A DNA stretch of 44,778 nt, taken from UBA11612 sp964475755. Its GTDB lineage: Bacteria > Pseudomonadota > Alphaproteobacteria > Rhodospirillales > Rhodospirillaceae. The position numbers were made by a program, and so were the translations under genes. The notes beneath the pieces were generated by a model. It did no database searches and was not told where the DNA came from. It worked only from the letters and a program-made list of their open reading frames with translations. The stretch lies in NCBI GenBank assembly GCA_964475755.1, contig CAYYXR010000025.1, forward strand, positions 1 to 44,778, read 5' to 3'. This document shows positions 35,684-44,049 of the stretch, piece by piece. Positions within the stretch are counted from its first letter, which is position 1; each line of letters starts with the position of its first letter.

Positions 35684-36766
35684 TTATTCCGAAGCTTCGG
35701 ATGAATCGGCGTCTTCACCGGGAGATGTGGTCATCGCTTCGTTCAGGAGGCCGGCATTGACTCGGATTTGAGTTTCGATCTCATGGGCCACTTCGGGATT
35801 GGACTTCAGGAACTGCTTGGCGTTCTCGCGCCCCTGGCCGATACGCTCGGAGTTATACGAGAACCAGGAGCCCGACTTTTCGATCAAACCGGCTTTGACG
35901 CCAAGGTCGAGCAACTCGCCGTTCTTCGAAACACCTTCGCCGTACATGATGTCGAATTCAACAACCTTGAACGGCGGCGCAACCTTGTTCTTGACGACTT
36001 TGACGCGGGTCTGATTGCCGACCACATCGTCCTTGTCCTTGATCTGGCCGATCCGGCGGATATCGAGGCGTACCGAGGCGTAGAACTTGAGCGCGTTGCC
36101 ACCGGTCGTCGTTTCCGGATTGCCGAACATCACGCCGATCTTCATGCGAATCTGGTTGATGAAAATGATCAGCGTATTTGAGCGGGCCACAGACGCTGTC
36201 AGCTTGCGTAGTGCCTGGCTCATGAGGCGGGCCTGCAGGCCGACATGGGTGTCGCCCATCTCGCCTTCCAATTCCGCACGCGGCGTCAGGGCGGCGACGG
36301 AGTCCACCACCAGCACATCCACGGCGCCCGAGCGGACGAGCGTGTCGGCAATTTCAAGAGCCTGCTCGCCGGCATCGGGCTGTGAAATCAGAAGGTCATC
36401 GAGGTTGACGCCCAGCTTACGGGCATAGCCCGGATCGAGAGCGTGCTCGGCATCGACGAACGCACACGTGCCGCGGGCCTTTTGTGCTTCCGCAACAACA
36501 TGCAATGCCAAGGTGGTTTTGCCCGAGCTTTCAGGGCCATAAATTTCAACGATACGGCCTTTCGGCAGACCGCCGATGCCAAGAGCCAAATCAAGCCCGA
36601 GCGAACCCGTCGAAACGGCCGGAAGATCCACGGCACTTTCGTTCTGGCCCAAACGCATGATCGAGCCCTTACCGAAAGAGCGCTCGATTTGAGTCAATGC
36701 GGCGTCGAGAGCTTTGCTTTTGTCCATATTGTTTTTCTCTACGATGCGAAGGGCTGGTTCAGCCAT
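35684..36766 (-). CDS. recA: Recombinase RecA
   Basis: DNA strand-exchange ATPase and co-protease for LexA. ATG 36766 (MAEPALRIVEKNN) has CAGGAG upstream and gives 360 residues; an upstream in-frame start at 36808 is unlikely. Walker A is GPESSGKT (77-84); other motifs are VDAEHALDPGYARKLGV, VVDSVAALTPRAELEGEMGD, the L1/L2 loops (FINQIRMKIGVMFGNPETTT) and GNALKFYASVRLDIRR. The C-terminal tail is acidic (GEDADSSEASE), as is normal. A GAAC-N7-GAAC box upstream indicates SOS control. A strong terminator follows. Confidence 0.98.
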   Translation of the reverse strand: MAEPALRIVEKNNMDKSKALDAALTQIERSFGKGSIMRLGQNESAVDLPAVSTGSLGLDLALGIGGLPKGRIVEIYGPESSGKTTLALHVVAEAQKARGTCAFVDAEHALDPGYARKLGVNLDDLLISQPDAGEQALEIADTLVRSGAVDVLVVDSVAALTPRAELEGEMGDTHVGLQARLMSQALRKLTASVARSNTLIIFINQIRMKIGVMFGNPETTTGGNALKFYASVRLDIRRIGQIKDKDDVVGNQTRVKVVKNKVAPPFKVVEFDIMYGEGVSKNGELLDLGVKAGLIEKSGSWFSYNSERIGQGRENAKQFLKSNPEVAHEIETQIRVNAGLLNEAMTTSPGEDADSSEASE

Positions 36767-36844
36767 GGCAAGCTCCTGTTGTCTATGCAGAAATACACCG
36801 GCAATCAAATCGGCGTTTGCAGCGCCGTGTCGTCGCTAAAAATG

Positions 36845-36874
36845 TACATATTTTGTTCTCATGAGCAAGCGCAA
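36845..36874 (-). promoter_or_regulatory. Putative recA promoter
   Basis: On the minus strand TTGCGC (36869-36874) and TATGTA (36845-36850) are separated by 18 bp. The SOS box lies immediately upstream of the -35. Consensus match is moderate. Confidence 0.4.
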
Positions 36875-36886
36875 ATGAGAACAAAA
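36851..36886. repeat. 12-bp perfect inverted repeat at the recA promoter
   Basis: TTTTGTTCTCAT (36851-36862) and ATGAGAACAAAA (36875-36886) are exact inverted copies separated by 12 nt. The right arm contains the first GAAC of the SOS box. It covers the promoter elements and could be a second operator or a DNA cruciform. Confidence 0.6.
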
Positions 36887-36893
36887 ATGGAAC
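36879..36893. promoter_or_regulatory. LexA (SOS) box of recA
   Basis: GAAC (36879-36882), seven bases, GAAC (36890-36893): an exact match to the direct-repeat SOS box of alphaproteobacteria (GTTC-N7-GTTC on the recA strand). It lies about 115-130 bp upstream of the recA start, next to the promoter. Confidence 0.8.
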
Positions 36894-37092
36894 TTATTAA
36901 ATAACTAAATAAATCAAATAGTTATTAGATATCATTGAGGCCGGTACTGTCCTGCGTCCTCCCTTCGTCCGCATACCCGGTATGTGACGTTTCGGTTTGA
37001 CTCTTAAGGGAGTCGATTTCGGATGACGACGAAATGCCACCAAATGACCTTATTTCAGAGCGCAACACCGGCAAGTCCGGTTTCGTTTCTGG

Positions 37093-37146
37093 TGTGTAGC
37101 GAATGAACGCTGCAGCTGATGTGTAGCGAATGAACACTGCAGCTGA
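37093..37146. repeat. 27-bp tandem duplication upstream of the lipoprotein gene
   Basis: Two adjacent copies (37093-37119 and 37120-37146) differ at one base (G at 37109, A at 37136). Each copy contains TAGCGAATGAAC and CTGCAGCTGA. The second copy ends 12 bp before the lipoprotein ATG, just upstream of its GGAGG. Confidence 0.85.
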
Positions 37147-37158
37147 CGGAGGACACAA

Positions 37159-37671
37159 ATGAACATCAAACACTTTGCTGCTGTTTCTGCTCTTTTGGTC
37201 ACTGCCGGATGCGCATCCGGCCCCGATTACCATGCGGCGTCCCGGCAGGGAGACGAAGGATATTTCGTTCAGCCGCTCGAGTCAGATCGTTATCGTGTGG
37301 AGTACAGGCTCGATGAGGAAAATGTCGGCTGCGCTCAGGACCTAGCGTTGCTGCGCGCGGCGGAACTGACCATGGAGCGCGGGTATGAGTCCTTTGAGGT
37401 TGTTTCGCGCTCGTCTGACGTCGTCGAAGACCGCCGGCCCGACACGCGCGTCGAGTTCCGCCGGGACTATGTTGTGACCCGCGATTGCGGATTGTTGGGG
37501 TGCACAACATCCACGACACCTGTTTACACGTCAGGTGGATTCGGCACCTATACGAGCCGAGACGAAACCATTGTCGCCATTGAGGTCAAAATGTCGGATC
37601 GCCATGCAGGCGAAAATGCGCAGGTCTATGACGCGTCCGAATTGGCCGCAAATATTCGGGCAAGGCTCTAG
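37159..37671 (+). CDS. Small lipoprotein, CC0125/CC1285-like
   Basis: The protein is 170 residues with a lipoprotein signal: MNIKHFAAVSALLVTAGC, lipobox LVTAGC with the lipidated Cys at residue 18. The start has GGAGGACACAA directly upstream. The mature part contains YRVEYRLDEEN and RAAELTMERGYESFEVVSRS, which resemble the CC0125/CC1285 lipoprotein family of alphaproteobacteria, whose function is unknown. There are extra cysteines at CGLLGC. With no membrane-export acidic retention signal at +2 (Ala), it is likely sent to the outer membrane. It is monocistronic and ends at a strong terminator. Confidence 0.82.
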   Translation: MNIKHFAAVSALLVTAGCASGPDYHAASRQGDEGYFVQPLESDRYRVEYRLDEENVGCAQDLALLRAAELTMERGYESFEVVSRSSDVVEDRRPDTRVEFRRDYVVTRDCGLLGCTTSTTPVYTSGGFGTYTSRDETIVAIEVKMSDRHAGENAQVYDASELAANIRARL

Positions 37672-37696
37672 TCTAAGCCCTTCCATCAACGACGAG

Positions 37697-37736
37697 GCCG
37701 CGCCGGGTGAATGTCCCGGCGCGGCTTTATCTTTTT
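37697..37736 (+). terminator. Rho-independent terminator of the lipoprotein gene
   Basis: GCCGCGCCGGG (37697-37707) pairs perfectly with CCCGGCGCGGC (37715-37725) around a 7-nt loop. TTTATCTTTTT follows on the plus strand. It lies between convergent genes and may also serve cckA. Confidence 0.88.
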
Positions 37737-37756
37737 GCGAACTTTCGCTGAAAAAT

Positions 37757-40261
37757 CTAAGCCGTCAGCACTTCCTTGACCTTGCTGGCAAGCTGCCCGA
37801 GAGAGAACGGTTTCGGGAGAAAGTGGAAATCTTCTGTATCGACAATGTCGCCGCGCGCCACTTCCTCGGAATATCCGGAAATCACGATAATGCGAATTTC
37901 GGGACGTTCGACCCTAATCAATCGCGCCAAGGTGCCCCCATCCATGCCCGGCATCATCATGTCAGTGATCATAAGATCCACATTCGGGCTGTCGTGCAGT
38001 ATCTCAAGCGCCTGTTCGCCCGTGCGCGCCTGAAGAACTTTGTAGCCCTTATTCTTTAGCGCGCGAGCCGCGAACACACGCACCGCGTCCTCATCCTCAA
38101 CCAGCAATACTGTCCCAGTACCGCCTAGCTCTGCCGCCGCCACGTCCGCCTCTTCCTCAGGCGCTTGACGTGGGACCTGTTGAGAACGTGTTTTAGCATC
38201 GTGCGCCGAGGCGATCAGATCAGCCGCTGCATTTTCAGACTCATCAGCATAGGATCCGATGCGCGGAAGATAAATGTTAAAGGTCGCCCCCCGCCCAGGC
38301 GCGGAATCCACCAGAATAAATCCGCCCGTCTGGCGCACAATTCCATACACAGTGGCAAGACCCAAACCGGTGCCTGCTCCTGGAATCTCCTTCTTAGTGG
38401 AGAAAAACGGCTCGAATATTCGGCCGAGGTTCTCCGGCGCGATTCCTTTTCCGGAATCCGCCACCGCAATTCTCACGTACCGACCCGGCGGCGCTTGCTC
38501 CGGTCCCACCTGCGTCGGTTGATCGAAAGTTTCCGTTCCGGTGGTAATTGTAAGCTTTCCTCCGCCCGACATGGCGTCTCTCGCGTTTACCGCCAGATTG
38601 ATGATCATCTGATCAAACTGGCCAGGATCAACCTTCACCACCCCTAGATCGCGTCCATGAACCAGTTTGAATTCGATGGCTTCTCCAATAAGCCTGGTCA
38701 GCAGATGAGAAAGCTCCATGAGCGCATCGGTTACGTTCAACTCTTTTGGCTGCAGTGGTTGTTTTCTGGAAAACGCCAACAATTGCCGCACTAAATTCGC
38801 CGCGCGGTTGGCGTTTTGTTTGATCTGCATAATGTCGGCAAATGACGGATCGCCGGCGGCATGTCGGTGAAGCAAAAGGTCACAGAATCCGATCATGGCC
38901 GTGAGCAGATTGTTGAAATCGTGGGCCACGCCGCCGGCAAGCTGACCCATGGCCTGCATTTTTTGGGCTTGGGCAAACTGAGCCTCAAGGCTTTTTTGTT
39001 CGGTCACGTCTATAAAGTGCGCCACGGCACCCTCTATATCCTCGGGTTCGAGACCCGGCGCGGACAGCGGACCGATAAAAACCGACGTTTGCGCCACGGC
39101 CTCTCCAGCTACACGCACATCCAAATGCGCGCCTTCTTCTTCACCGCTCAATACTTTGGATAGCTCTTTGCCAAATGCATTCTGATCATCAGCGATGATT
39201 TTTTCCGTCAAGGTTCCGCCGATAAGCGCAGCACGGGATTGTCCGGACAGCCCTTCGAATGCGTTATTGCAGTCCACCACAACGCCTTCCGGGTCGGTGA
39301 TCGCAATCGCCATCGGTGCCGCATCGAAAAGCGCCCGAAATCGTTCGTAGGCAACGCGTCCGGGAGCCGCCTCTTGTTCCCGGCGCATACCATCCCGAAT
39401 CACCAAAGTGCGCGTACGCGTTTCACCGGCATCGTCGAACGTGGACTGCAGCGCCAAGGACGGAAACACATCGCCGGACCTGGTTCTAAATTGGACTTCA
39501 CCCTGCCACTCCCCATCCGGCTGAGGGCGGTTTGTGCCAACCATGACATCGTCAAGCGTCAGTCCGACAACCTCTTCCGCTTCATATCCAAGCCACGAGG
39601 CAAATCGTTGGTTGGCAAATTTGAACGTTCCGTCGACGTCAACAGAGTACAAACCAGTAGGCAAAAAGTATAAGAAGTCCGCCAAATCTTGACGCTCTTG
39701 TCCGAGGATCTCGTTTATGGTGCGTTGCGCGGAAACATCTTCTGCGCTCCAAAGCATCAGCGTTTGCTCGAACTCTATCGGGCGCACCGAGACCAGCAAC
39801 CAGTCGGGTTCCCCTGCGCTTCCCGAAATCGGCACTTCAACACGCATGGGTAAACCGGATGCCGCTGCCTGACGCAGCCTCCCTACTGAGTCATCGACAT
39901 CCAAATCAGAAATGACTCTCGACGACAAGTATTCAAGCGGAGCGACAGAACTCAACCAGTCGCGCCCCGAGCCGTTCCTATATAAGACGCGTCCGCTCTG
40001 ATCGGTGACAACACGCGCACCGTCCGCTGAATCCAAAATCCGGGCAAAAAGTTGTATGTCGGTGGCGGTGTTGCGCGCACTCCTATTCGCATACCAAAGG
40101 CAGGCAGCGGCCAAAGCCGCGGCCACAACCGCTAATGCGGCAGCACTTTTGGCACCGTAAGCGCCCAGTGCATTTGGCGGGGCCAACGCAGTCAGCAAGA
40201 TAAGCGCGGCGCTTAAGGCCGCTAGCCCGACAGCGGTGTTAAGGATTGTTCTAGCTTGCAA
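37757..40261 (-). CDS. cckA: Hybrid sensor histidine kinase CckA
   Basis: Cell-cycle kinase that, in alphaproteobacteria, passes phosphate via ChpT to CtrA and CpdR. The 834 residues contain two N-terminal membrane helices (about 7-25 and 38-55). Three PAS-like segments follow (about 70-180, 195-295 and 305-420). The HisKA motif LAGGVAHDFNNLLTAMIGFC has phospho-acceptor His447. The ATPase has the N-box NLAVNARDAM (556-564), DSGKG and GTGLGL. The C-terminal receiver has acceptor Asp767 in LMITDMMMPGMDGG and acidic residues 722-723. Translation probably starts at TTG 40261, with AAGGG upstream, overlapping the flhB stop by 11 nt. Attachment to a flagellar operon supports the CckA call. Confidence 0.92.
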   Translation of the reverse strand: MQARTILNTAVGLAALSAALILLTALAPPNALGAYGAKSAAALAVVAAALAAACLWYANRSARNTATDIQLFARILDSADGARVVTDQSGRVLYRNGSGRDWLSSVAPLEYLSSRVISDLDVDDSVGRLRQAAASGLPMRVEVPISGSAGEPDWLLVSVRPIEFEQTLMLWSAEDVSAQRTINEILGQERQDLADFLYFLPTGLYSVDVDGTFKFANQRFASWLGYEAEEVVGLTLDDVMVGTNRPQPDGEWQGEVQFRTRSGDVFPSLALQSTFDDAGETRTRTLVIRDGMRREQEAAPGRVAYERFRALFDAAPMAIAITDPEGVVVDCNNAFEGLSGQSRAALIGGTLTEKIIADDQNAFGKELSKVLSGEEEGAHLDVRVAGEAVAQTSVFIGPLSAPGLEPEDIEGAVAHFIDVTEQKSLEAQFAQAQKMQAMGQLAGGVAHDFNNLLTAMIGFCDLLLHRHAAGDPSFADIMQIKQNANRAANLVRQLLAFSRKQPLQPKELNVTDALMELSHLLTRLIGEAIEFKLVHGRDLGVVKVDPGQFDQMIINLAVNARDAMSGGGKLTITTGTETFDQPTQVGPEQAPPGRYVRIAVADSGKGIAPENLGRIFEPFFSTKKEIPGAGTGLGLATVYGIVRQTGGFILVDSAPGRGATFNIYLPRIGSYADESENAAADLIASAHDAKTRSQQVPRQAPEEEADVAAAELGGTGTVLLVEDEDAVRVFAARALKNKGYKVLQARTGEQALEILHDSPNVDLMITDMMMPGMDGGTLARLIRVERPEIRIIVISGYSEEVARGDIVDTEDFHFLPKPFSLGQLASKVKEVLTA

Positions 40262-41318
40262 GCTTACCCTTCAGACTCATGACGTAGCTGATGACCTCAG
40301 AAACGGCCTTATAGTGCTCCTGCGGAATTTCCTGTTCAATCTCTACTGAAGCGTACAGAGCGCGCGCCAAGGGTGGATTCTCCACGATCGGCACCTCATG
40401 AATATCTGCAACCTGACGGATACGTTTGGCGACATAGTCAACGCCTTTCGCAACGACAACCGGCGCAGCCATGGATTCCATATCGTAGCTTAGCGCGACA
40501 GAATAGTGAGTCGGGTTGGTCACGACAACGCTCGCGCGCGACACAGCGGCGATCATTCGTTGCCTGTGGCGTTCAAGGCGAAGACTGCGAATGCGGCTTT
40601 TAACCTTGGGATCGCCTTCCACCTCTTTGTGTTCATCTTTGACCTCTTGCTTGGTCATCTTGAGCTTTTCTTTGTGACTCCACTTTTGGTACGCAAAGTC
40701 CAAAATAGCCACTGCGGTCATTATCAAGACAACAAGAAACAAGATCATGATTGTCTTTTCATGTACTTCATGAAGCGTGGCGATAATGCTTTGATCCAGG
40801 ATTTTATCGGGATGACTCATGGTCGGCACAACCAGAAGGCCAACCAATCCCCCGACTACGAGAATCTTGACGATCCCTTTCGCCGCTTCCACCAGAGACT
40901 TTGACGAAAACATGCGCTTTATGCCGGACATAGGGCTTAAGTTGGAAAGCTTCGGCTGCATGTGTTTAGGCGTGTAGGCTAGACCCACCTGACCAATGCT
41001 GCCGACAAATGCAGCAAAAATAAAAATAGCCATTGGAAAAGCCAGGATCAGCGCAACATGCGAAATTGTATCCACAAAAGTTGTACGGATGGACGCTGGG
41101 TCGACGGCCATCTCATGTGGTTTCGCCAAAAATGCGCTCAAAAACCCGCGAAGATCGAGCGCCATGCCGGGCGCGAGAACGCCCACAACGACGAGCCCGG
41201 CCATCAGCATCGCCACGCTCTTGACCTCTTGCGACTGCGGGATGTCGCCGTCCTGTCGCGCCTTACTTAACCGTTTGCTAGTCGGCTCTTCCGTTTTTGA
41301 GTCTTTGTCTTCCGCCAT
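40251..41318 (-). CDS. flhB: Flagellar export apparatus switch protein FlhB
   Basis: Inner-membrane component of the flagellar type III export gate that switches substrate specificity. The 355-residue protein has four membrane segments in residues 35-215. A cytoplasmic domain carries the autocleavage motif Asn268-Pro-Thr-His271 (VVVTNPTHYSVALSY). The N-terminus MAEDKDSKTEEPTSKRLSKARQ is the family signature, and VVAKGVDYVAKRIR follows the cleavage site. It lies 21 bp after fliR and overlaps the cckA start, so cckA expression should depend on flhB translation. Confidence 0.97.
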   Translation of the reverse strand: MAEDKDSKTEEPTSKRLSKARQDGDIPQSQEVKSVAMLMAGLVVVGVLAPGMALDLRGFLSAFLAKPHEMAVDPASIRTTFVDTISHVALILAFPMAIFIFAAFVGSIGQVGLAYTPKHMQPKLSNLSPMSGIKRMFSSKSLVEAAKGIVKILVVGGLVGLLVVPTMSHPDKILDQSIIATLHEVHEKTIMILFLVVLIMTAVAILDFAYQKWSHKEKLKMTKQEVKDEHKEVEGDPKVKSRIRSLRLERHRQRMIAAVSRASVVVTNPTHYSVALSYDMESMAAPVVVAKGVDYVAKRIRQVADIHEVPIVENPPLARALYASVEIEQEIPQEHYKAVSEVISYVMSLKGKLAS

Positions 41319-41339
41319 CTGTCTATCTCACCACTGGTA

Positions 41340-42110
41340 TCAGCGCACGGGATTCAGAAGCGCATTCAAATTGTTGTCCATGTACTGCATGAACAACAGC
41401 ATAAGGGTTGGCAAAACGATCATCAGAATTGCGATGCCAAGCATGATTTTTCCAGGAAGCACGACAAAAAAGACGTTGAGCTGAGGGGATAGCCTCGAAA
41501 GAACCCCGGACGTGATCTGGAAGATCATTTCGAATATGACCAACGGCGCCGCAAGTCTAACCGCCATGTAAAAAGTCTGCACCAACATTGAAACTGCCAT
41601 ATTCAGCATATCGTCGGTAAACAACGGCGCACCCACTTGGAACAAACCATAACTGTCCACCATGGCTGCGATGATTACGTGATGTAGTCCTGTGATGAAA
41701 ATCAGGGCCACCGCAATGAGGTTTAAGAATCCAATCAAGATTGCGGATTGCTCTTCTTGAACGGGATCGTCGATAAAGGCGTTCATAAGACCCAATGCCA
41801 TACTCATCATGTGCCCCGCGACTTCCAATGCCACCATAAGAAATTGAATAAGGGCGCCGATAAAACCGCCGATCACGACTTCAATGGCAATCAGCTTGAT
41901 AAGTTCGGCTGGAGAATCAGGTTGAAGCGGCAGCGTATCCTGCACGATCGGCAGGACGAGCACTGTAACCAACAGCGCAACGATGAGACGCAGTCGCGCA
42001 GGCACGTAGCCTGCTGAAACGCCCGGGAACAATAGGAAAATGACCGAGATATGGGCAAAAATGAGAAGGAGATGGAAAATGTTTATGGCGAGGTAGTCGT
42101 TCAGCTGCAT
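41340..42110 (-). CDS. fliR: Flagellar biosynthesis protein FliR
   Basis: Core subunit of the FliPQR export gate in the flagellar basal body. The 256 residues are strongly hydrophobic with about six membrane segments, starting FHLLLIFAHISVIFLLFPG. Typical FliR features are VGGFIGALIQFLMVALEVAG and the central MSMALGLMNAFIDDPVQ segment. The AAPLVIFEMIFQITSGVLSR segment is also typical. It lies between fliQ and flhB in the standard fliQ-fliR-flhB order, 95 bp after fliQ. Confidence 0.96.
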   Translation of the reverse strand: MQLNDYLAINIFHLLLIFAHISVIFLLFPGVSAGYVPARLRLIVALLVTVLVLPIVQDTLPLQPDSPAELIKLIAIEVVIGGFIGALIQFLMVALEVAGHMMSMALGLMNAFIDDPVQEEQSAILIGFLNLIAVALIFITGLHHVIIAAMVDSYGLFQVGAPLFTDDMLNMAVSMLVQTFYMAVRLAAPLVIFEMIFQITSGVLSRLSPQLNVFFVVLPGKIMLGIAILMIVLPTLMLLFMQYMDNNLNALLNPVR

Positions 42111-42205
42111 GTGTCAGCAACCTTCATTGCCCTCGCCGCGGTGAACGATCACCTATTCTGGCGCGATTCGTTCAACAATCCAGCGCCTAACCAAGCGCTA
42201 CAATT

Positions 42206-42451
42206 TTATCCATGACCCGACGTGAATTCAGTCAGCTCAGTAATCATGAACGGCATGAATAGGATCATGGACCCGAAAACCGCGACAATTTTTGGAATAA
42301 ACGTCAACGTCATTTCTTGAATATGAGTCAGCGTTTGAAAAATGGAAATTACTAGGCCCACAGACAGACCCACCAGCAACACGGGGCCGACAACCCATAA
42401 CATTGTGGTCATCGCGTCACGGGCAACATCGAGAACTTCCATTTCGTTCAT
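42206..42451 (-). CDS. fliQ: Flagellar biosynthesis protein FliQ
   Basis: Small export-gate subunit of 81 residues with two membrane helices. Signature segments are PVLLVGLSVGLVISIFQTLT and HIQEMTLTFIPKIVAVF. Length is slightly below the usual 88-90. Start ATG 42451 is followed by a second ATG three codons on; both are open. It is 34 bp after fliE. Confidence 0.95.
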   Translation of the reverse strand: MNEMEVLDVARDAMTTMLWVVGPVLLVGLSVGLVISIFQTLTHIQEMTLTFIPKIVAVFGSMILFMPFMITELTEFTSGHG

Positions 42452-42485
42452 AGCTCTGTACTCACGCGTTCGACAAATAACGTAT

Positions 42486-42806
42486 CTAGATCGGCATACG
42501 CAGAATTTCTTGGTAGGCGGTCAGTACTTTGTCGCGCACGGCGATGACCGTCTCCAAGGTATGTTCCGCATTTGCCACAGCCGTCACCACATCTTTGAGG
42601 TCGGCCTCCCCGGCGATTTGTTTGAGCGTCATTTCTTCGGCGTGCCATCCTACCTGTGCGGAATTTTGCAATGAGTCGGTCACCATATTGACGAAGGAAT
42701 TGTCACCGGACTGCGGTGATTGGGTCTTTTGCGTACCCATTGCACCTTCTACGGCACCCGCCGCTTCGCGGTATGCATTAACCGCCGATCCAAAGCTAAT
42801 CGCCAT
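42486..42806 (-). CDS. fliE: Flagellar hook-basal body complex protein FliE
   Basis: Joins the MS ring/export gate to the rod. The 106-residue protein has the conserved C-terminal half (EEMTLKQIAGEADLKDVVTA, then ANAEHTLETVIAVRDKVLTA and YQEILRMPI), which defines FliE. The N-terminal half is variable and polar. It is 71 bp after flgC in the flgB-flgC-fliE order. Confidence 0.96.
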   Translation of the reverse strand: MAISFGSAVNAYREAAGAVEGAMGTQKTQSPQSGDNSFVNMVTDSLQNSAQVGWHAEEMTLKQIAGEADLKDVVTAVANAEHTLETVIAVRDKVLTAYQEILRMPI

Positions 42807-42877
42807 TGTCCTCTCCTTGAGCCAAAGCTCTATGTAAGATCCGCCGCACGAGCCCCAATTGCCGCGTCAGCGAACGA

Positions 42878-43288
42878 CTACTTCAATAACTCCAAGGTCT
42901 TGACCATCATCTGCCGAGACGTACTGATTACGTTCATGTTCGCTTCGTAAGACCTTTGCGCTTCGCGCATATCCATCATTTCGATGAGCGGATTCACGTT
43001 CGGCTGCGCTACATATCCATTGCCATCGGCCGCCGGGTGAGTCGGGTCGTATTTAGTCTCAAATCCGCTCCGGTCTTCATAAATGCGTTTAACGCGCACT
43101 AAATCCGCTTCCAGCTCGCGGTCGAGCGCATTTTGGAAACTTACGACTTTGCGCCGATACGGATCTCCGCCAGCGTACTCCGACGTTGAGTCCGCGTTGG
43201 CGAGGTTTTCAGCGATGACACGCAACCGCGTCGCCTGCGCTTTCATTCCCGCTGCGGCAACCTTTGAACTGATGGATAAGTCATCCAT
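42878..43288 (-). CDS. flgC: Flagellar basal-body rod protein FlgC
   Basis: Proximal rod subunit, exported by the flagellar apparatus. The 136-residue protein has the rod/hook N-terminal motif (KVAAAGMKAQATRLRVIAEN, then LANADSTSEYAGGDPYRRK). The C-terminal motif is NPLIEMMDMREAQRSYEANM. Complete and in frame. It follows flgB by 60 bp. Confidence 0.97.
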   Translation of the reverse strand: MDDLSISSKVAAAGMKAQATRLRVIAENLANADSTSEYAGGDPYRRKVVSFQNALDRELEADLVRVKRIYEDRSGFETKYDPTHPAADGNGYVAQPNVNPLIEMMDMREAQRSYEANMNVISTSRQMMVKTLELLK

Positions 43289-43348
43289 GACAAAATCCTC
43301 TTTTTAAAATTGGGACCGGTTCAATCCGGCTCTTCCTTAATTGACGAA

Positions 43349-43763
43349 TTAGCCGCCGCCCCCACCGCCGGTCGCCATTTTCAGCATACGCATGTGCGCC
43401 TGCATGAGAGACACGGCCGTGTTGTAATCACCACGAGTCGATCCGACTTTTTGCATCTGTTCTTCGATAATCACCTTGTTTCCGTCCGGCGATTCTTCGA
43501 ACGTTTTACGATCGCGCAACGAGCGGAAGGGCTCGGGTTCTGGAATCGTGCCTTTGAGATGCTTCGAATTGGTGCGCGAAACTTTGACCGGGACCATTTC
43601 GCCCCTGAGCACGTCCTTAAAGTCAGGGGCTCTGACATCACTCGGCCTGTATCCAGGCGTATCCGCGTTCGCGATGTTTTGCGACAGGACTTTTTTGGCG
43701 CTGCGCCGCACAGTCCATCTGGGTCATCGCCATCTTGAAAAGCTTGAGGTTTCCCAGGTCCAT
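43349..43763 (-). pseudogene. flgB: Flagellar basal-body rod protein FlgB, frameshifted
   Basis: Proximal rod subunit. ATG 43763 has AAGGA 8 nt upstream and encodes MDLGNLKLFKMAMTQMDCAA and QRQ, the expected FlgB N-terminus. The frame is then lost at a run of six As on the minus strand (43691-43696). Reading on gives SPVAKHRERGYAWIQAE and a stop, a product of about 41 residues. With five As the sequence would continue as KVLSQNIANADTPGYRPSDV and to the normal C-terminus (about 137 residues, ending in a Gly run). The rest of the gene (43349-43711 in the other frame) is well conserved. This may be a sequencing or assembly error, a real mutation, or a slippage-corrected gene. Confidence 0.85.
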
Positions 43764-44049
43764 CTCGAGGTCCTTATTTCCGCGTTATTGCCGCGTTCCA
43801 TATCCCGCCTGAGGCGGTTGGCCTTGTAGGCAAAATTGACCTAGGAATCTTAATAATCCGTGAATCATGGTTAACGCCTGTTTTCCGCAGTTTCCTGCGA
43901 AATATGAGCGAAATTGGGTCCACGCACTTAAGTCTTTCTTAAACGCTTTCAGGCAATTTTTTCCCAGTACTCCCCATGTCTGTTGCCTTGGGGACACATG
44001 AAATAAATACTACTAATACGGGATATTTCCCAACATCAAACGTAGAACC
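43764..44049. other. Divergent flagellar promoter region
   Basis: This 286-bp region separates the flgB operon (leftward) and the fhlB-like operon (rightward). It contains a CtrA-like box (43928-43942), a small CCGCC/GGCGG palindrome near 43804-43816 and several AT-rich stretches. I saw no convincing sigma-54 (GG-N10-GC) promoter. Confidence 0.6.
43928..43942. promoter_or_regulatory. CtrA-type binding box (TTAA-N7-TTAA)
   Basis: TTAA (43928-43931), GTCTTTC, TTAA (43939-43942), followed by AC. This matches the CtrA consensus TTAA-N7-TTAA(C) used for cell-cycle and flagellar control in alphaproteobacteria. It lies about 165 bp upstream of flgB and 107 bp upstream of the divergent fhlB-like gene. 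Confidence 0.55.

Larger units (their letters stand above)
36767..37158. other. Divergent intergenic region, recA | lipoprotein gene
   Basis: This 392-bp gap holds the recA promoter and SOS box on the left. The middle is AT-rich (36894-36925), followed by small inverted repeats such as GACTC/GAGTC and ATTTCG/CGAAAT between 37010 and 37050. A 27-bp tandem duplication lies just before the lipoprotein gene. No open frame looks real. Confidence 0.6.

Noticed and set aside
43349..43711. Shorter flgB-like frame starting at GTG 43711 as a complete gene
   Set aside because: The GTG lies inside the true N-terminal coding region in another frame; the ribosome-binding site and family N-terminus are at ATG 43763, so the gene is better described as frameshifted.
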